Shown here in pieces: positions 1 to 10,762 of a DNA stretch of 64,000 nt. Position 1 is the stretch's first letter; each line of letters starts with the position of its first letter. The DNA is from Psococerastis gibbosa (taxonomy: Eukaryota > Arthropoda > Insecta > Psocodea > Psocidae). A model generated the notes under the pieces. That model was not told where the DNA came from. It worked only from the letters and a program-made list of their open reading frames with translations, and did not search any database. The stretch is from the NCBI GenBank assembly GCA_963971405.1, contig OZ020490.1:33257464-33321463 (forward strand). Reading direction: 5' to 3'. The position numbers and the translations under genes are program-made.

Positions 1-880
1 ATTTACTACCCATTCAAGAAATATACTGCCAACACCTTACCTGAGGGGCGCCTTCGGTGACCATCCTGCCCGCAAAAAAACCAACCGGGGGCTAAAAATT
101 CGCCCCAGGGGCTAACAAACTTTGATTTCTGAGGTCCTCCCCGTATGAAAGCGTCACAACCACTGCTGAGTCCGTAAGCGAAACGCGCAGACGGGGTGAC
201 TTGCAGTACAAGGGGTTGCGAACGTAAAACAACCCTCAGAACCCTGACTTAAAAGTTTTGAATTTTTTAGAGGGTCTGTTCAGCACTTTTTAGACACAAC
301 AGAGATGCTCAACGTCTCCGTTTTTTTCCCAATATATATGAATTTTTTTTCATGCGTTTAAGATGCTCTTAGAGTAGTAGAATAGAAGAAAATATGCCTA
401 TTCCATAAGTCTTTGCTTATAATTGCCGTATAAATGGAATAGAGAATGGTACAACACGGTACTTGCCATGGTTTTGTCGTTTCCTTTTTTGTAATTTGAT
501 TGAGTTTATGTGGTTATTGCTCCAGTTTTCGGTTTTCGTTAAATTATGACAAAATATAATAATAATTTAATTCTCAAATAGTACGATTCATACGGTATGT
601 TCAACAACGTAGATGATTGGGATCCCTCACTAGGTTCCTTATGGGTAAAATATAATGTAAAATAGGCCTTTTAGGTGTAAAATAGAGGAACAATGTACGG
701 GTTCACACGAACCGGTTCTTTATGAGAGGTATCTTATGCAACACAATTAAATATAGGGAAATTTACACATTCTGCCGCCCTTTTTTTAGCGATGAAATTG
801 AAAATGGAGAATAGAGGACTTTCATATCCCTAAAATGCTTAGAAGCAGTGAACGAAATTTTTTTTGGGGGGGGGGGCCAT
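1..880. other. No gene seen; AT-rich unassigned sequence
   Basis: I see no long reading frame, splice-flanked exon or recognised repeat body. Positions 40-125 contain short G/C-run sequence resembling the ends of the hAT-GC elements described elsewhere in this window, but no termini can be defined. Confidence 0.5.
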
Positions 881-967
881 CTGACGCCACTATATTCAAA
901 GCTCCATTCCATCTAGTGTACGCTTAAAATATTTGGGGGTCCAGACCTACCCTCTGGCTACGGCCTT
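881..967. repeat. Truncated hAT-GC element, right end only
   Basis: The segment ends in GGCTACGGCCTTG at 955-967, which matches the right terminus of the complete hAT-GC copies at 1727, 5289 and 24108. A short stretch resembling their ATCTAGT interior precedes it. The left terminus is missing, and no target duplication can be paired. Confidence 0.5.
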
Positions 968-1236
968 GAGGATCTGTCCATTTGGTAAGAGAATTTTTCT
1001 GCCTGGCTTGCGTTCACCCTACCCTAATGGGTATACCATACCTTTACTGGTAAAGAAAATACGGCTGCTGGGCATGTCTCTGACTACAATATCCCAAATT
1101 TTGCCGTTGTGACTACCAGTCCTATAAGACTCTCCCCATACCGTCTACATAAATACTGTAAGATCTAACCTGACGCCAAGGGGCTTAAGCGAACATGACT
1201 TCTACTAATATTTATTATAAAAATAAAATTTGCCAA

Positions 1237-1570
1237 CGGCCAAACCAAGTTGAACCTACCAGAACAGAGCCTGTTCCAAACGGTGGCAAACTTGGTAGTG
1301 TGCACAGCGTTGGCAAGGGAACATGGTGGGACGTGATAACGCTCTTAGGCAGCATAAGTACGTGACGAGTCCTGGTCACCTCAACGTGTGACCATGTTTC
1401 CCATGTGGTTTGGAGTCCACAATAATCAGGAGGTCCACCCTGTCAGTCAACTCCCCTTCTTCTTCTCCCCGAGGAGAATGAGTCTGCCCTTAGGGTGCCT
1501 CAAGTTAATAAACAGACTAACTAACACCCCCCCCCTAGGCTGACAGGGTTGCTTAAAGCAGAAATACTGA
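1237..1570 (+). repeat. Rep-E dispersed repeat, most complete copy
   Basis: It is related to the copies at 26128, 34287, 35471 and, inverted, 31650. The shared core runs from AACCAAGTTGAA through a conserved GAAACATGGTAGGAC-like segment to AATCAGGAGGTCCAC. This copy continues through a CTCCCCTTCTT region to TTGCTTAAAGC, showing that the family is longer than the roughly 280 bp core. No coding potential and no tRNA-like promoter boxes are evident, so its class is unknown. It preserves the empty site for the TA-FB insertion at 31713. Confidence 0.65.
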
Positions 1571-1726
1571 GAGCAGAAGTTGAAAAACAAAACATGAAAA
1601 TAAATAAAATGTAAGGTAATTTTGAAATTTTTAAATTTTTTTCATGAAGTCAGCCCGCAGCCTTCTACGTGGCAGTACGTGGCAGTAATAGCCTCTTTAT
1701 TGACTTTTGCCGGAAGTCACTGCCTC

Positions 1727-1804
1727 CAAGGCCGTAGTCAAGGGGGGTTGATGGGGGTTCAAACCTCCAACCCCCTCCGAAAAAAAATCCTGGCTACGGC
1801 CTTG
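1727..1804. mobile_element. hAT-GC miniature element with perfect 8 bp target duplication
   Basis: This 78 bp element starts CAAGGCCGTAG and ends with the inverted counterpart CTACGGCCTTG. It is flanked by identical 8 bp repeats ACTGCCTC at 1719-1726 and 1805-1812. CA...TG termini with an 8 bp target duplication are the hallmark of the hAT superfamily. It is an internally deleted copy of the roughly 180 bp form seen at 5289 and 24108 and encodes no transposase. Confidence 0.85.
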
Positions 1805-1812
1805 ACTGCCTC

Positions 1813-2301
1813 CCATTAGACCCTTGATAAGCAGAAACACTTGCACAACACAACTAAAACATTGAGACTCCCGGCTGAATAATTTGGAAAGCAATCAATG
1901 TAACAAAATAACCACAAATCATTAGTAAGATTTTTATTATATCTTTACTGATTTTGCATAATTAAGGTTTTGTATTCATTTACGTAATTTATCATTTTCC
2001 CCATAAATATTGATGCAAATAATAATTTGGGAACGATCTCTACGTCATGGGTTTCTCGTATAAGCAATGATGCAATGGACTGTGTGTATTTTTAACGGTG
2101 AGGGCAACAGATTGCTTAAATGACGTCATGGTGCAAAAGCTTTTTTGCATTTTCGTTTTCAGCTTCCGTCGATCTGTTTATCATTTTTTTTAACGACTTT
2201 CATTCATTTATTGGACCCAATCACACGCTCAAATGCTCAATTACTCATAGAATTTATGGTATAAATTTTTCTTGATGTATATATGTCGCACTTTTATGGT
2301 G
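1813..2301. other. No gene or repeat recognised
   Basis: AT-rich sequence without convincing exons. Nothing here matched the other repeats of the window. Confidence 0.45.
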
Positions 2302-2740
2302 GGGCCAAGTTGAAAGAAGGCGGCAAGATGAGGCTTATAAGGTGGATAAAACATAACGCAGCCGAGGGAAAATGATGATGAGGATGACGGTAGAAGCCAA
2401 AGTCTGCCAATACCTCAGAATTGTAGCAGCGACCGCAGCAGCTGAAGCACAGAATCGCAAGGAGTGGAAAAGAACATGCCGTATGGCTGACCCCAAGGCC
2501 GTAGCTAGGATTTTTTTCGGGATAGGGGGGGGGGATTTCGAAAATTTCATTGGATATTAAATAGTGGTTTTTATTTCTCTCAAAATCCGATTCTATCTAG
2601 TATCAAGTCATTTCATTTCGGGGGGGGGGGGGGTGGGTTTCAACTCCCATGAACCCCCCCCCCCTTGGCTATGGCATTGACTGACCCCTCGTAGGGATAA
2701 AAGCGAGGAAAAAGTTAAAAAGTAAGTATATATGTCGCAC
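2302..2740 (+). pseudogene. LINE 3' coding remnant, interrupted by a hAT-GC element
   Basis: Translation of about 2372-2493 gives AEAQNRKEWKRTCRMADP, which resembles the C-terminal end of non-LTR retrotransposon ORF2 proteins (typically ending in a D/E-R-W-R...ADP-like motif). The remnant has no reverse transcriptase core left. A hAT-GC element at 2494-2679 lies inside it, and the LINE-like sequence appears to resume at 2680. Confidence 0.5.
2494..2679. mobile_element. hAT-GC miniature element in a LINE remnant
   Basis: The ends are CAAGGCCGTAGC and GCTATGGCATTG. The flanks GCTGACCC (2486-2493) and ACTGACCC (2680-2687) match at 7 of 8 positions, as expected for an aged hAT duplication. The interior carries runs of G at both ends and the AAAATCCGATTCTATCTAGT segment typical of this family, here in reverse orientation relative to the copy at 5289. 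Confidence 0.8.
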
Positions 2741-2785
2741 TTTGACGTATTCACGAATTGATCATTGAGTTTTAGAACAAAAAGT

Positions 2786-2872
2786 AAAATAAATAAATAA
2801 ATAAATAAGGACTTTTTATTGTTTCTATTACTAAGCCAACCCAGCGGAGGTAGGTAGGGCTATAAAGCCAAA
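2786..2872 (-). repeat. SINE-F, truncated 3' part
   Basis: A run of AAATAAAT units is followed by the complement of the SINE-F tail (TTGGCTTAGTAATAGAA type) and part of its body. The tRNA-like head is absent. Full copies lie at 31284 and 34944. Confidence 0.65.
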
Positions 2873-3033
2873 GATAAAGTAATCGAACATGTCCCGCACT
2901 GAAATGAATTAAGACCCGGTATACACGAAAGTTCCGCGCGGTGTGACACTGAGAAATTTACCGTTGGAACGAATGGGTGATAGGTTGGCGCAAAAAAAGA
3001 AGTTAATTTCTGAAGCCACTTCCGAAACTTTTA

Positions 3034-3262
3034 ATTAATAAATAAATAAATCAATATGGACTTTTTCGTTTTATTACCAAGCCAACCTAGCGGAGTTAGG
3101 GCTATAAAGCCCTCTCTTACACTCAACTAGGAAAGCCCGGAACCGAATGCTTGACATGCCCTCCGAAGCATGGCCAGAAAATGTAGGAAGTGTAGGACTC
3201 AAACCAACATCTTTTCGGGTGAAAGTCAGAGTCGGTACCACTACTCTACATGTCTGTCATGT
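3034..3262 (-). mobile_element. SINE-F, near full length
   Basis: On the minus strand it reads from a GTAGAGTAGTGGTACCGACTC head, which resembles a pol III A box, through a B-box-like AGGTTGTTGG/GTTTGAGTCC region (degenerate here), a shared body and an ATTT-repeat tail. Its tail sits at the left end. It abuts another SINE-F copy in the opposite orientation at 3262, so the two are head to head. Confidence 0.7.
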
Positions 3263-3412
3263 CATGTCTTCTGGCCAAGCTTTGGAGGGCATGTAATGCA
3301 GGCGGTCCCGGGCCTTCCTAGTTGAGTGTAAGAGAGGGGTTACAGCCCTTACTCCGCTAGGTTGGCTTAGTAATAGAACAAAAAAGTCGATATTTATTTA
3401 TTTATTTATTTA
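3262..3412 (+). mobile_element. SINE-F, 5'-truncated, head to head with its neighbour
   Basis: It begins within the SINE body (CTTCTGGCCAAGC), lacks the tRNA-like head, and runs to TTAGTAATAGAACAAAAAAG and an ATTT microsatellite ending near 3412. The inverted arrangement with 3034-3262 would allow a hairpin in a read-through RNA. Confidence 0.7.
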
Positions 3413-3479
3413 CAAGAAATTTTCGGCCAGTTCTATGGCTACAATGGAAAAGGCCATGGCCAATGGCAACTGGCAGAAT

Positions 3480-4410
3480 CATTGGCGTAAATTCCAAAAA
3501 TTTCTGGGGGGGGGGGGCCTTAGGACCCCAAGACTTTGATCCCCCGGAGAAAAAAAATATAAATAAGCCCAAATTAGTGAGGTTTTACCCCCCCCCCCCC
3601 CCGGAGAAAAAAAATTGAGAAATGGGCTGAGATTAGTGAGGTTTTACGAATATTCTATACTGGAGAAAGGGAGGCCCGGGGGTCTCCCCCGGAGAACAAA
3701 AATTGATGAATAGACCCAAATTAGGGAGGTTTTACGCACTTTGCAAGCAGCACAGTTGAGATTTTACCGACGAATAAACCTACCACTGAGGCGGGCCTGG
3801 GGGTCTCCCCCAAATAAAAATTTTGGAAAAATAGGTCTGAAATATTGGGGTTTTAATCATTTTGAGTAATATATTGTTGTGAATGGACTTATATCGGATA
3901 GGTCAATTTGTTGATGTTTTTCGTGATGTCTATCTTGTGAAATAAGCGTACCAAGAATTAATTTCCCTTTCGTTATTGTGAATACTATGCCTTTCGCCTT
4001 CATAACGTCTTTGTCACCAGAAATCCTGGGGGGGGGGGCTTAGCCCAGGATCCCCCTATTTACGCCAATGTTTGCAAGCAGTACAAAATTGAGATATTAC
4101 AACGGCGAATAAACCTACCACTGAGGGGGGCCCGGGGGCCTCCCCCGGAGAAAAATTTGGAAGAAATAGCTCTGAAGTATTGGGGTTTTAAGCATTTTTA
4201 GTAATATATTTTTTGTGAAAGTACTTGGTGAATATGTTGATTTTTTTTCATGTATAATAAGCATACTAAGAATTAATTTCCCTTTCATTATTGTGGATAC
4301 TATGCCTTTAGCCTCCATAATGTCTTCGTCACCAAAACTCCTGGGGGGGGGGGGCTACGGGTGGACCTGGGGGGGGGGGGGGCTAAGCCCAGGACCCCCC
4401 TACGCCAATG
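3480..4410. mobile_element. Compound hAT-like element with internal terminus copy
   Basis: The element begins CATTGGCGTA and ends TACGCCAATG, and is flanked by identical 8 bp direct repeats GGCAGAAT at 3472-3479 and 4411-4418. These features indicate a hAT-type nonautonomous element of 931 bp. The interior is built from about four related modules, each with a GGGGG...CCCCCGGAGAAAA segment and GGGGTTTTA. A second copy of the right terminus, ATTTACGCCAATG, lies at about 4058-4070, so the structure looks like a dimer or a nested pair. No transposase is encoded. Confidence 0.8.
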
Positions 4411-4470
4411 GGCAGAATAGTCAAACTTGATGATATCATCTGTGGCAGTTATATTGTTTCTTAACGCTTC

Positions 4471-4840
4471 GGCGCCCATTCCACCGACCGGCTAGGGCTA
4501 TTTACAAAAACGGTGACGTGGTAGCAGACATTCAAGACTTAGGTGGCGTTTCCACCGACCTCGCATTGCATTGACGGAAATTAGAATTTTTCATTTTATA
4601 GACATCAATTAAAATGTTTGTACTTAACATATCCTATGACGCCATTTTTTAATTTAAGTTTGTTTGTTTGTGATTTTACTGTATGATCATTGATCAATTT
4701 TAACTATGGCATAGAGGAAAATAAACATTTCCGTCAATTCTGCAATGCGAGGTCGGTGGAAACCCCGCCTAAGTCTTGAATGTCTGCTACCACGTCACTG
4801 TTTTTGTAAATAGCCCTAGCCGGTCGGTGGAATGGGCGCC
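4471..4840. mobile_element. TA-FB fold-back element, copy 1
   Basis: The ends are GGCGCCCATTCCACCGACC and its complement, with arms of about 110-120 bp. Inside each arm a second TTTCCACCGACC block occurs roughly 90 bp from the end. The centre contains TGATCATTGATCAATTTTAA, itself nearly palindromic. Part of the left arm is deleted after GCATTGCA. No clear TA duplication flanks this copy, unlike those at 31713 and 61480. Confidence 0.75.
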
Positions 4841-4940
4841 ATAAGAGAGGGAGGAGGGAGCTCGTAAGACTGAGGTTCGTTGGGGTTGGACCGAGTTGGT
4901 TCAGTTGGTTGGACATTTGGGCAATCGAGAAGAAGGTGGG

Positions 4941-5060
4941 CTACCATGGGGGGGCCACTCCGCACCTTGTGCTTAGGTGTGGCGCCTCATTCCTCATTAG
5001 GTGTTTGTGAGTCAAGTTTGCATGCCCTATTTCAATTCGGGCCAACACTGTATATAATAC
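4941..5060 (-). pseudogene. LINE RNase H-domain tail remnant
   Basis: The minus-strand peptide contains ARIEIGHANLTHKHLM followed by a Cys-rich STRCGV motif. The same signature, RLRIGHTRLTHGHLM...CSRCGV, is found in the better preserved remnant at 22447. This is the C-terminal part of ORF2 in several non-LTR retrotransposon clades. The rest is lost. Confidence 0.65.
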
Positions 5061-5214
5061 AGTACTGTATGTAAACACTTCAAATAAAAAATATAAATCT
5101 ACTTTTTTTAACCAGGACTGGTCAATGTCAAAGGCCAGCTTCCTCTTAAGAGCCAATCGTAGCTACCCCCCCCCCCCCCCACTATGCACTCTTGCAGAGA
5201 AGGTACCATTGATG

Positions 5215-5815
5215 GGATAATATCCAGGTTTACACCCCAGTGAATGATTATACAGGTAAGTAGGATCTATGGACCCCTATGCGAAGTCCAAGGCCGTAGC
5301 CAAGGGGGGTTCATCGGGGTTCAACCCCCCCCCCCCCCCCCGAATTGAAATGTCTTGATACTAGATAGCTTCGGATTTTGAGAGGAAAAATAAAAACCAC
5401 TACAAAATATCCATTGAAATTTCTGAAGCCCCCCCCCCCCGCGAAAAAAATCCTGGCTACGGCCTTGGTGAAGACGGAGAGTGGGGCATAAGAAACAATG
5501 CCGAAGTAGGCGCAATACACTCAACGGAGAAGACATAGCCCGGTTTATAAAATCTCAACGCATAAGATGGCCGGGACACGTCGTAAGAATGCCAGACGAC
5601 CCCATGCCGAAAAATATGTCCAAAGCAAGCATGAGAGGAAGACGACTGGTGGGACGTCCTCGAAAACGCTGGAAGGATGAGTTGGGAACCGACCTTCGTG
5701 AGTTGGGAGTCCGTAGTTGGTGGAGCGTTGTACATAACCGAGATGACTGGAGGAGTGTTGTCGAGCAGGCCAAAGCTCATCAAGGGCTGTAGAGTCAGAA
5801 GAAGAAGAAGAAGAT
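5215..5815 (+). pseudogene. LINE ORF2 C-terminal remnant with GAA-repeat tail
   Basis: After a RIYGP-like start (about 5268), the reading frame is interrupted by a hAT-GC element and resumes as RIRWPGHVVRMPDDPMPK, a GRRLVGRPRKRW motif, then a W-x-R-D-x-W-R-like segment ending AKAHQGL and a stop at 5790-5792. This order is the usual C terminus of endonuclease/reverse-transcriptase ORFs of non-LTR elements. It is followed by a GAAGAAGAAG tail. Related pieces lie at 25734 and 57724. Confidence 0.8.
5289..5467. mobile_element. hAT-GC miniature element inside a LINE
   Basis: The ends are CAAGGCCGTAGCC and GGCTACGGCCTTG. The flanks GCGAAGTC (5281-5288) and GTGAAGAC (5468-5475) match at 6 of 8 positions. 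The related LINE fragment at 25734 reads straight through the site, giving an independent view of the empty target. Long C runs sit next to both termini. Confidence 0.85.
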
Positions 5816-6350
5816 CCTCCAAGACCTATCTCTACAATGGAAGAAACGTCAGCAAATCGCGATAGGCAGAGTTATCCGTGTGTGTACCGGGCCTAAAAGC
5901 TATCTTTTGTATCTTATCTTAACAGAAAGCTAGGTAAGCTCTGTTAATAAGCAACTACATAATGTTGAAAACACCGACCTAGCCATCACCGACAAATTGA
6001 GAAATAAAAGGTTTAACCTTAAAGTAAAGTCTAATAATTCGGGGAGACGTCGTGGTACGTGTTGCCGGCCGGCAGCTCCACATAATGTGTTGTGAGGAAA
6101 CGGTAGCCATGACAACTAAATCGATCAAGTCCCCGCCTCCTCTACCCCCTCCCCCCTATATTTCCCTTCCTGCCCCCGTGCGGCACTTCAGTGAGCATGC
6201 AATGACGAAGGACCCGCATTTCGGACAGGTTGAGACGTCAGCAGTTAATTTGAGGCCTGCAGCCTGCAGCATTATAGCGCAGTGCTAGGACGTCCTCGAT
6301 TTTAACCCAGAAAGTTGGTTTTAGGAATCGCACACTTTAATACATACGCT
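5816..6350. other. No gene recognised
   Basis: Reading frames here are short and without family resemblance. The sequence after 6100 contains C-rich tracts but no termini that I can pair. Confidence 0.4.
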
Positions 6351-6354
6351 ATAG

Positions 6355-6595
6355 CCCGTGATGCGTAAAACCCCACTATTTCAGTCCTATTTGTCTCAAA
6401 TTTTCTCCCGGGGGAGAACCCCGGGCCCCCCTTGCAGTCGATTGTATTAATTATACCTATAATATATTCTGTAGAACCCTTATTGCTCTGAAAATGCGTA
6501 GAACCCCAATATTTCAGCCCTATTTAAAAAAAAAATCAAAATTTAATCTTAGCTCACTCCTCGGTCTCATTCTAGATCCACGCCTGCTGCTACCC
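6355..6595 (-). repeat. hAT-GC body modules, reversed, partly truncated
   Basis: Two modules with GGGGTTTTA and GGGCTGAAATA, read on the minus strand, match those of the 3480, 10200 and 44753 elements. The right edge TAGATCCACGCCTG resembles the TAGATCCGCACCTG terminus of the 44753 element. The left terminus is not identified. Confidence 0.55.
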
Positions 6596-6698
6596 GACCA
6601 CGATAGGATGGCACTTGAGACGCTTACATACATGTACATATTTCATTATTATATTATAATTATATTACATGTACTGTATATATTATCGACTTCAATAG

Positions 6699-6840
6699 CC
6701 ACGTGGTAGCGTGCTTGTACTTGTGTGAGTCTCTGCAAGCCATGCTATCGGAGACGTGTCGTAACTCAACACGCGTACAGGGGCGACTGAAGAGGTCAAT
6801 TGGATACATATTTATTAAATTGTTTGTATGCGAATACCTT
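6699..6840 (+). repeat. Rep-P dispersed repeat
   Basis: It carries GTGGTAGCGTGCTTGTACTT, then GTGTCGTAACTCA, and an edge TTGTTTGTATGCG. The GTGGTAGCGTG start resembles a pol III A box, but no good B box follows. Related sequence occurs at 8927 (-), 16875-17452, 17655, 21108 and 49868. Confidence 0.55.
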
Positions 6841-8584
6841 TTAAAAAGATAATAATAATAAAAATCGAATAATCTCGGTGTTCCGCTTAAATGTAAATTT
6901 TTGAATAAACAAAGTGTTCCGAGTGCCATCCTATCTATTTTAACCAAAGGAAAACAAGTAAGGTTTTGAACAAATGGCATGGGAAAAAACAGTAAAAAAG
7001 GAAGAAACACCTACTTAAAACTTTAAAATTAGATTTCTGAAAAATCAACTTTTCCGGTTTTTCCCCTGACTTCTTCAAATGTTAAAATGCTAAAATAAAA
7101 ACAAAAACACAATGCAGACAAGAAATTTTAAATCGCAGGGGGGGGGGTCCTATCGTGGTCAGGTAGTATAACTTGAAACAGACTTGCAAGGCTTGACACT
7201 TTAAAGAGAGATTTTATCAACCCATTGAGATGGCAAGCAATGATCCACTTCCTGGAAATTTTTTCATCATAACTTTTCATTACATGACCCCCGTGCCCAA
7301 AACCACCCCCTGTTCAAAATATTAAATATAATCATTGGCTATATGTGCTATTTCATCAATTTTTCGATGAACAACACAAAAAATGATAGATACATCAATC
7401 AATCAATCAATCAATATAATTTCAATACATTCAATACATTTATGATACTTACTCCAAGGCTTGATAGTGATGGAAATCGTTTCTTTATAAACATTCTCGA
7501 AGTCGCTATTTTCACTCACAGGATGTTTTCACAACACTTTTTGGGGATGGAAACTTCACAATACACTATGATGGGAGGTTTGAGCTCATTTCGTGTTGCT
7601 GTAAAGTTTGTTTACAGTGTGCTCACTTCAAAAGCTCTCTCAAGCCAAAAATCCACTACAAAAATCGAGTGGCATCAGGGAGAATTACAGGCGTACGAAA
7701 ATTTAGGGGGGGGGGGGGTCTCAAGTTGTATGTGTAGGTGTGTAGGTGTGTATGTGTAGGTGTGCAACACCTCCCTCCCGAGAAGTATTTTAAAATTAAT
7801 GTAAATTTTTCCTCCCCCCTCCCCTCGGCCATAAGGCAGGTCTGGTAAGCACCAGGCTGGAGAGGTAGCTAGGCCATTACTTTAAAAAAAAAAATTAAAA
7901 GGGTCAAAAAATAAAAATGGTAAAAAAATAAAAATTGTAGAATAATAAAAATTGAATAAACGGGTAAAAAATAAAAAGGGTAGGCTAAAAAATTAAAAAT
8001 TGTAAAAATCAGCACAACCATTTCCCCATTTTTAGCCAAAAATTCGCAGCTCTCACTTATTGATATCTTAACCTAACTTTCTCCCATAAAATGAGAGGGT
8101 TGGAACGGACAATACAATAGGTACGCTAAATAAGCATTCTCAAAATAGCCCACAGCCGTATACTTAGCTGTAGTTCGCCGGTTCCTCGGTGCAGATCATG
8201 GAAAATGGGTCAAGGGTACCTGCTGGATTTCCCACGCAAAAGCTAATGGAGGAAATGTAAAAATTATGTATATTTGAAGCCTTGAAGGCTAGACGTATTG
8301 TATCGTTGGCATCAGGCCTAAAATACGATCGCTCAGTCTTAATTTTTTTTTTTTTTTATAAATGTAATTTAATGTTTTAAGAGGCATTTGGACACCTTCT
8401 ACTGCTTGTATTGCGTGTAAAAAATGAAAAGTAACATTTTCACATGAAATTGTATGTAGTGCTGCCAATGTGGTTACATAGCCTACTACTATATAAAGTT
8501 ACATATAATCTTGGAAGAATATTATTACATTATATTTATTTGCTATATTCTGGTTGAAAACATTTGATAGTGGTTTGACAAATC
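6841..8584. other. No gene recognised; small repeats only
   Basis: The segment holds a CAAT microsatellite at 7393-7415, a G run near 7705-7717 beside an AAATTTAGGGGG/CAAGTTGTATG sequence shared with the elements at 24866 and 33487, and simple AT-rich sequence. The open frame at 7343-7759 crosses these repeats and has no protein resemblance. Confidence 0.4.
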
Positions 8585-8660
8585 ACGACTTCCCCTCTCA
8601 GAGCACCCCATGGCCCAAATTGCCATGATGATCGCCAATCTTTTAAGAGAGAGGCTGACT
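8585..8660 (+). repeat. LINE 3'-end remnant
   Basis: The translation contains AQIAMMIANLL, which matches the last residues of the LINE ORF remnants at 53150 and 42424 (IA-x-M/I-x-ANLR before the stop). Only this tail remains. Confidence 0.45.
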
Positions 8661-8926
8661 GAAGATTTGACCTCCCCTGAATTCCCCCAAAACCTGTTTT
8701 AAATTGTATTTTAAATTTAATTGCATATCCAAGTCAAAAAAATTGTTTTCTCTAATTAGAACAGGAATATTTCATACATAGTACTTTTACATTAAACTTT
8801 AAATTATCAAATTCATTCAAAAATTATAACAAAAATTTAAATGTTTTTATTTTATTTATTTCAGTTATTTATAACAGTTCAATTAATTATTTAATTATCT
8901 CATTTGTCGCCTCTGCAGGTTAGTAC

Positions 8927-9000
8927 CCGTGTTTAGTTACGACACTTCTCCGATCACATGGCGTGTAGAGCGACTCGCACATGTACAAGCACGCTACCAT
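8927..9000 (-). repeat. Rep-P fragment
   Basis: The complement reads GGTAGCGTGCTTGTACATGT and GTGTCGTAAC, as in the 6699 copy. Confidence 0.5.
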
Positions 9001-9660
9001 CATGCCATTGAATTCGATACCTTATTATATTAGAGTAAGTGTATGAAATAATTCTCTACAACTTGGATATAACAAATTTTCATATTTTACGAATAAAATT
9101 AATAAAATATAAACAAACCGATTTTTGTGACAGTATCTATACAATATCTATGGTCAGCTCCCTCTAAAGCTGAACTATTTTTTCGTTAAATTTTCTAACA
9201 ACAATATTGTTTCTTTATAATCGACCCCTGACTCGTGGCTTTTTCCTATTTTAATTTATTTGTGTCATCATTGTTATCCACTACACAAGACGTAAACATA
9301 ACAACATCACTGTAAAGAAATCACAGCAACAATTTTACACGTACAAGGGGTGACAAGGCATCAAAAAAAGCAGACAGAAATCAATTTGGGACCGAAACAA
9401 TACGATGGCGGGGGGCGAACGTCTACTGAACGGCTCAAAATTTGGCCCGAACGCACAACCAGTTCGCTATTTTTAGCCCTCCTTGTGTGAAAACATTTTG
9501 CCTACTTCCCATCTTCCCCGTGCAATGCTCCGAGCAAAATTTTTGATCGGCTCAGTGCCGCATTTTCGGAATATTTTCGGCTTTCTATCATCTCGTCTTT
9601 TCAGAAGTATAGTCTATACTGAATTGTATAATATACTATAAGCGTATTTTAATCAATTTC
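9001..9660. other. No gene or repeat recognised
   Basis: AT-rich sequence without splice-flanked reading frames or matches to other repeats of the window. Confidence 0.4.
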
Positions 9661-9664
9661 GTTA

Positions 9665-9844
9665 AGGCGGCTATTCCATCTGTCAATAATCCGTCATTTG
9701 TGCATCAATAATTGATGAGATGTTTGTTTTAAGGAGACTATTATGTAGATACTTAACTTATCTGTTATAAATTAAGTTATAATATGGTAGAGACTTATTA
9801 TTGATGCACAAATGACGGATTATTGACAGATGGAGTAGCCGCCT
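9665..9844. mobile_element. Short fold-back element, TA-FB2 copy 1
   Basis: The inverted ends are GGCGGCTATTCCATCTGTC and its complement, with near-perfect arms of about 45 bp around an AT-rich loop. The left flank is TA. The termini resemble those of TA-FB (GGCG...TTCCACC), suggesting the same superfamily. The second copy lies at 26630 in the opposite orientation. Confidence 0.75.
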
Positions 9845-9961
9845 ACAGAAGATTGGATTACAAAATATTTTGTAAACAACATGAGACCAAGTTATTTTGA
9901 CATCTGCAAAGATATTAAAATGGACTTTTAAAAAATTCTTCAAAGTAGCTGAGCTTCAAAG

Positions 9962-10754
9962 TGTGCCGGATTAACACCTGGGGGGCCGGGGGCACAAGAT
10001 ATGGGGGGCCGTGGGTACAAATCAGAGCCGGTCCCAGACCTCAGACCTGTCAGTGGCGTAACGATAGGTTTTCGAAGAGGGCGGTGTATAATTTGGCGCC
10101 CCTCCACCCATTTTCATAAAAGTGTATAAAATGGAGAAAGCCGTTCTCATGGACGTAAGCAGCTTTTAATTTAATGACCTTAGTACGGTTTGGTGGCTAT
10201 GAAGGGGGGTCCGGGGGTCTCCCACGGGGGAGAAATTTAGCGAAAACAGACCTGAAATAGTTTGATTTTACGCATTTTGAAAGCAGTAACTTGATTTCAA
10301 CTGTGATTTAACAGGCAATTAATATAATTGCTAACAAGGGGGGCCCGGGGGTCCCCCTGGGTGAAATGTTTTGAAAAATAAGTCTGAAATATTGGGGTTC
10401 TACACATTTTGAGAGGATTAAGGCTTATAAATTACAGGGAATTAATATAATTGTGAACAGGGGGGCCCGGGGGTGTCCCCCGGGAGAAAATGTTTGAAAA
10501 ATAGGGCTGAAATAGTGCGGGTTTACGGATTTTGAGTGCAGTAACACTTAGATTTTAGAGGCAAAGAATATAACCTCCTCTAAAATTCATAAATCTACCA
10601 GCATTGCAGAAAAAAAAACACTATTTTCCGCCAATTTCAAAACTTTTAACTTTTAATTTTTAATATTTTTATATTTTTATCTAAACAAATCTTATTCTGG
10701 GGGGGGGGGGGCGGGGGCCTGTGCCCCAAGTGCCCATGGGTTAATCCGGCACTG
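9962..10754. mobile_element. hAT-type nonautonomous element with nested terminus
   Basis: The termini are TGTGCCGGATTAA and TTAATCCGGCACTG, and identical 8 bp flanks CTTCAAAG lie at 9954-9961 and 10755-10762. A second hAT-like start, CAGTGGCGTAACGATAGG, occurs at 10051 and recurs at 45974, so one element is probably inside another. The interior has three GGGGTTTTA-type modules with CCCGGGGGTC tracts and a G run near 10700. No coding sequence is present. Confidence 0.8.
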
Positions 10755-10762
10755 CTTCAAAG

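Noticed and set aside
5321..5536. Recurrent GRSQDFFRGGGG / KAVARIFF-type peptides
   Set aside because: They are translations of hAT-GC termini and their G/C runs, found at 1727, 5289 and 24108, and not proteins.
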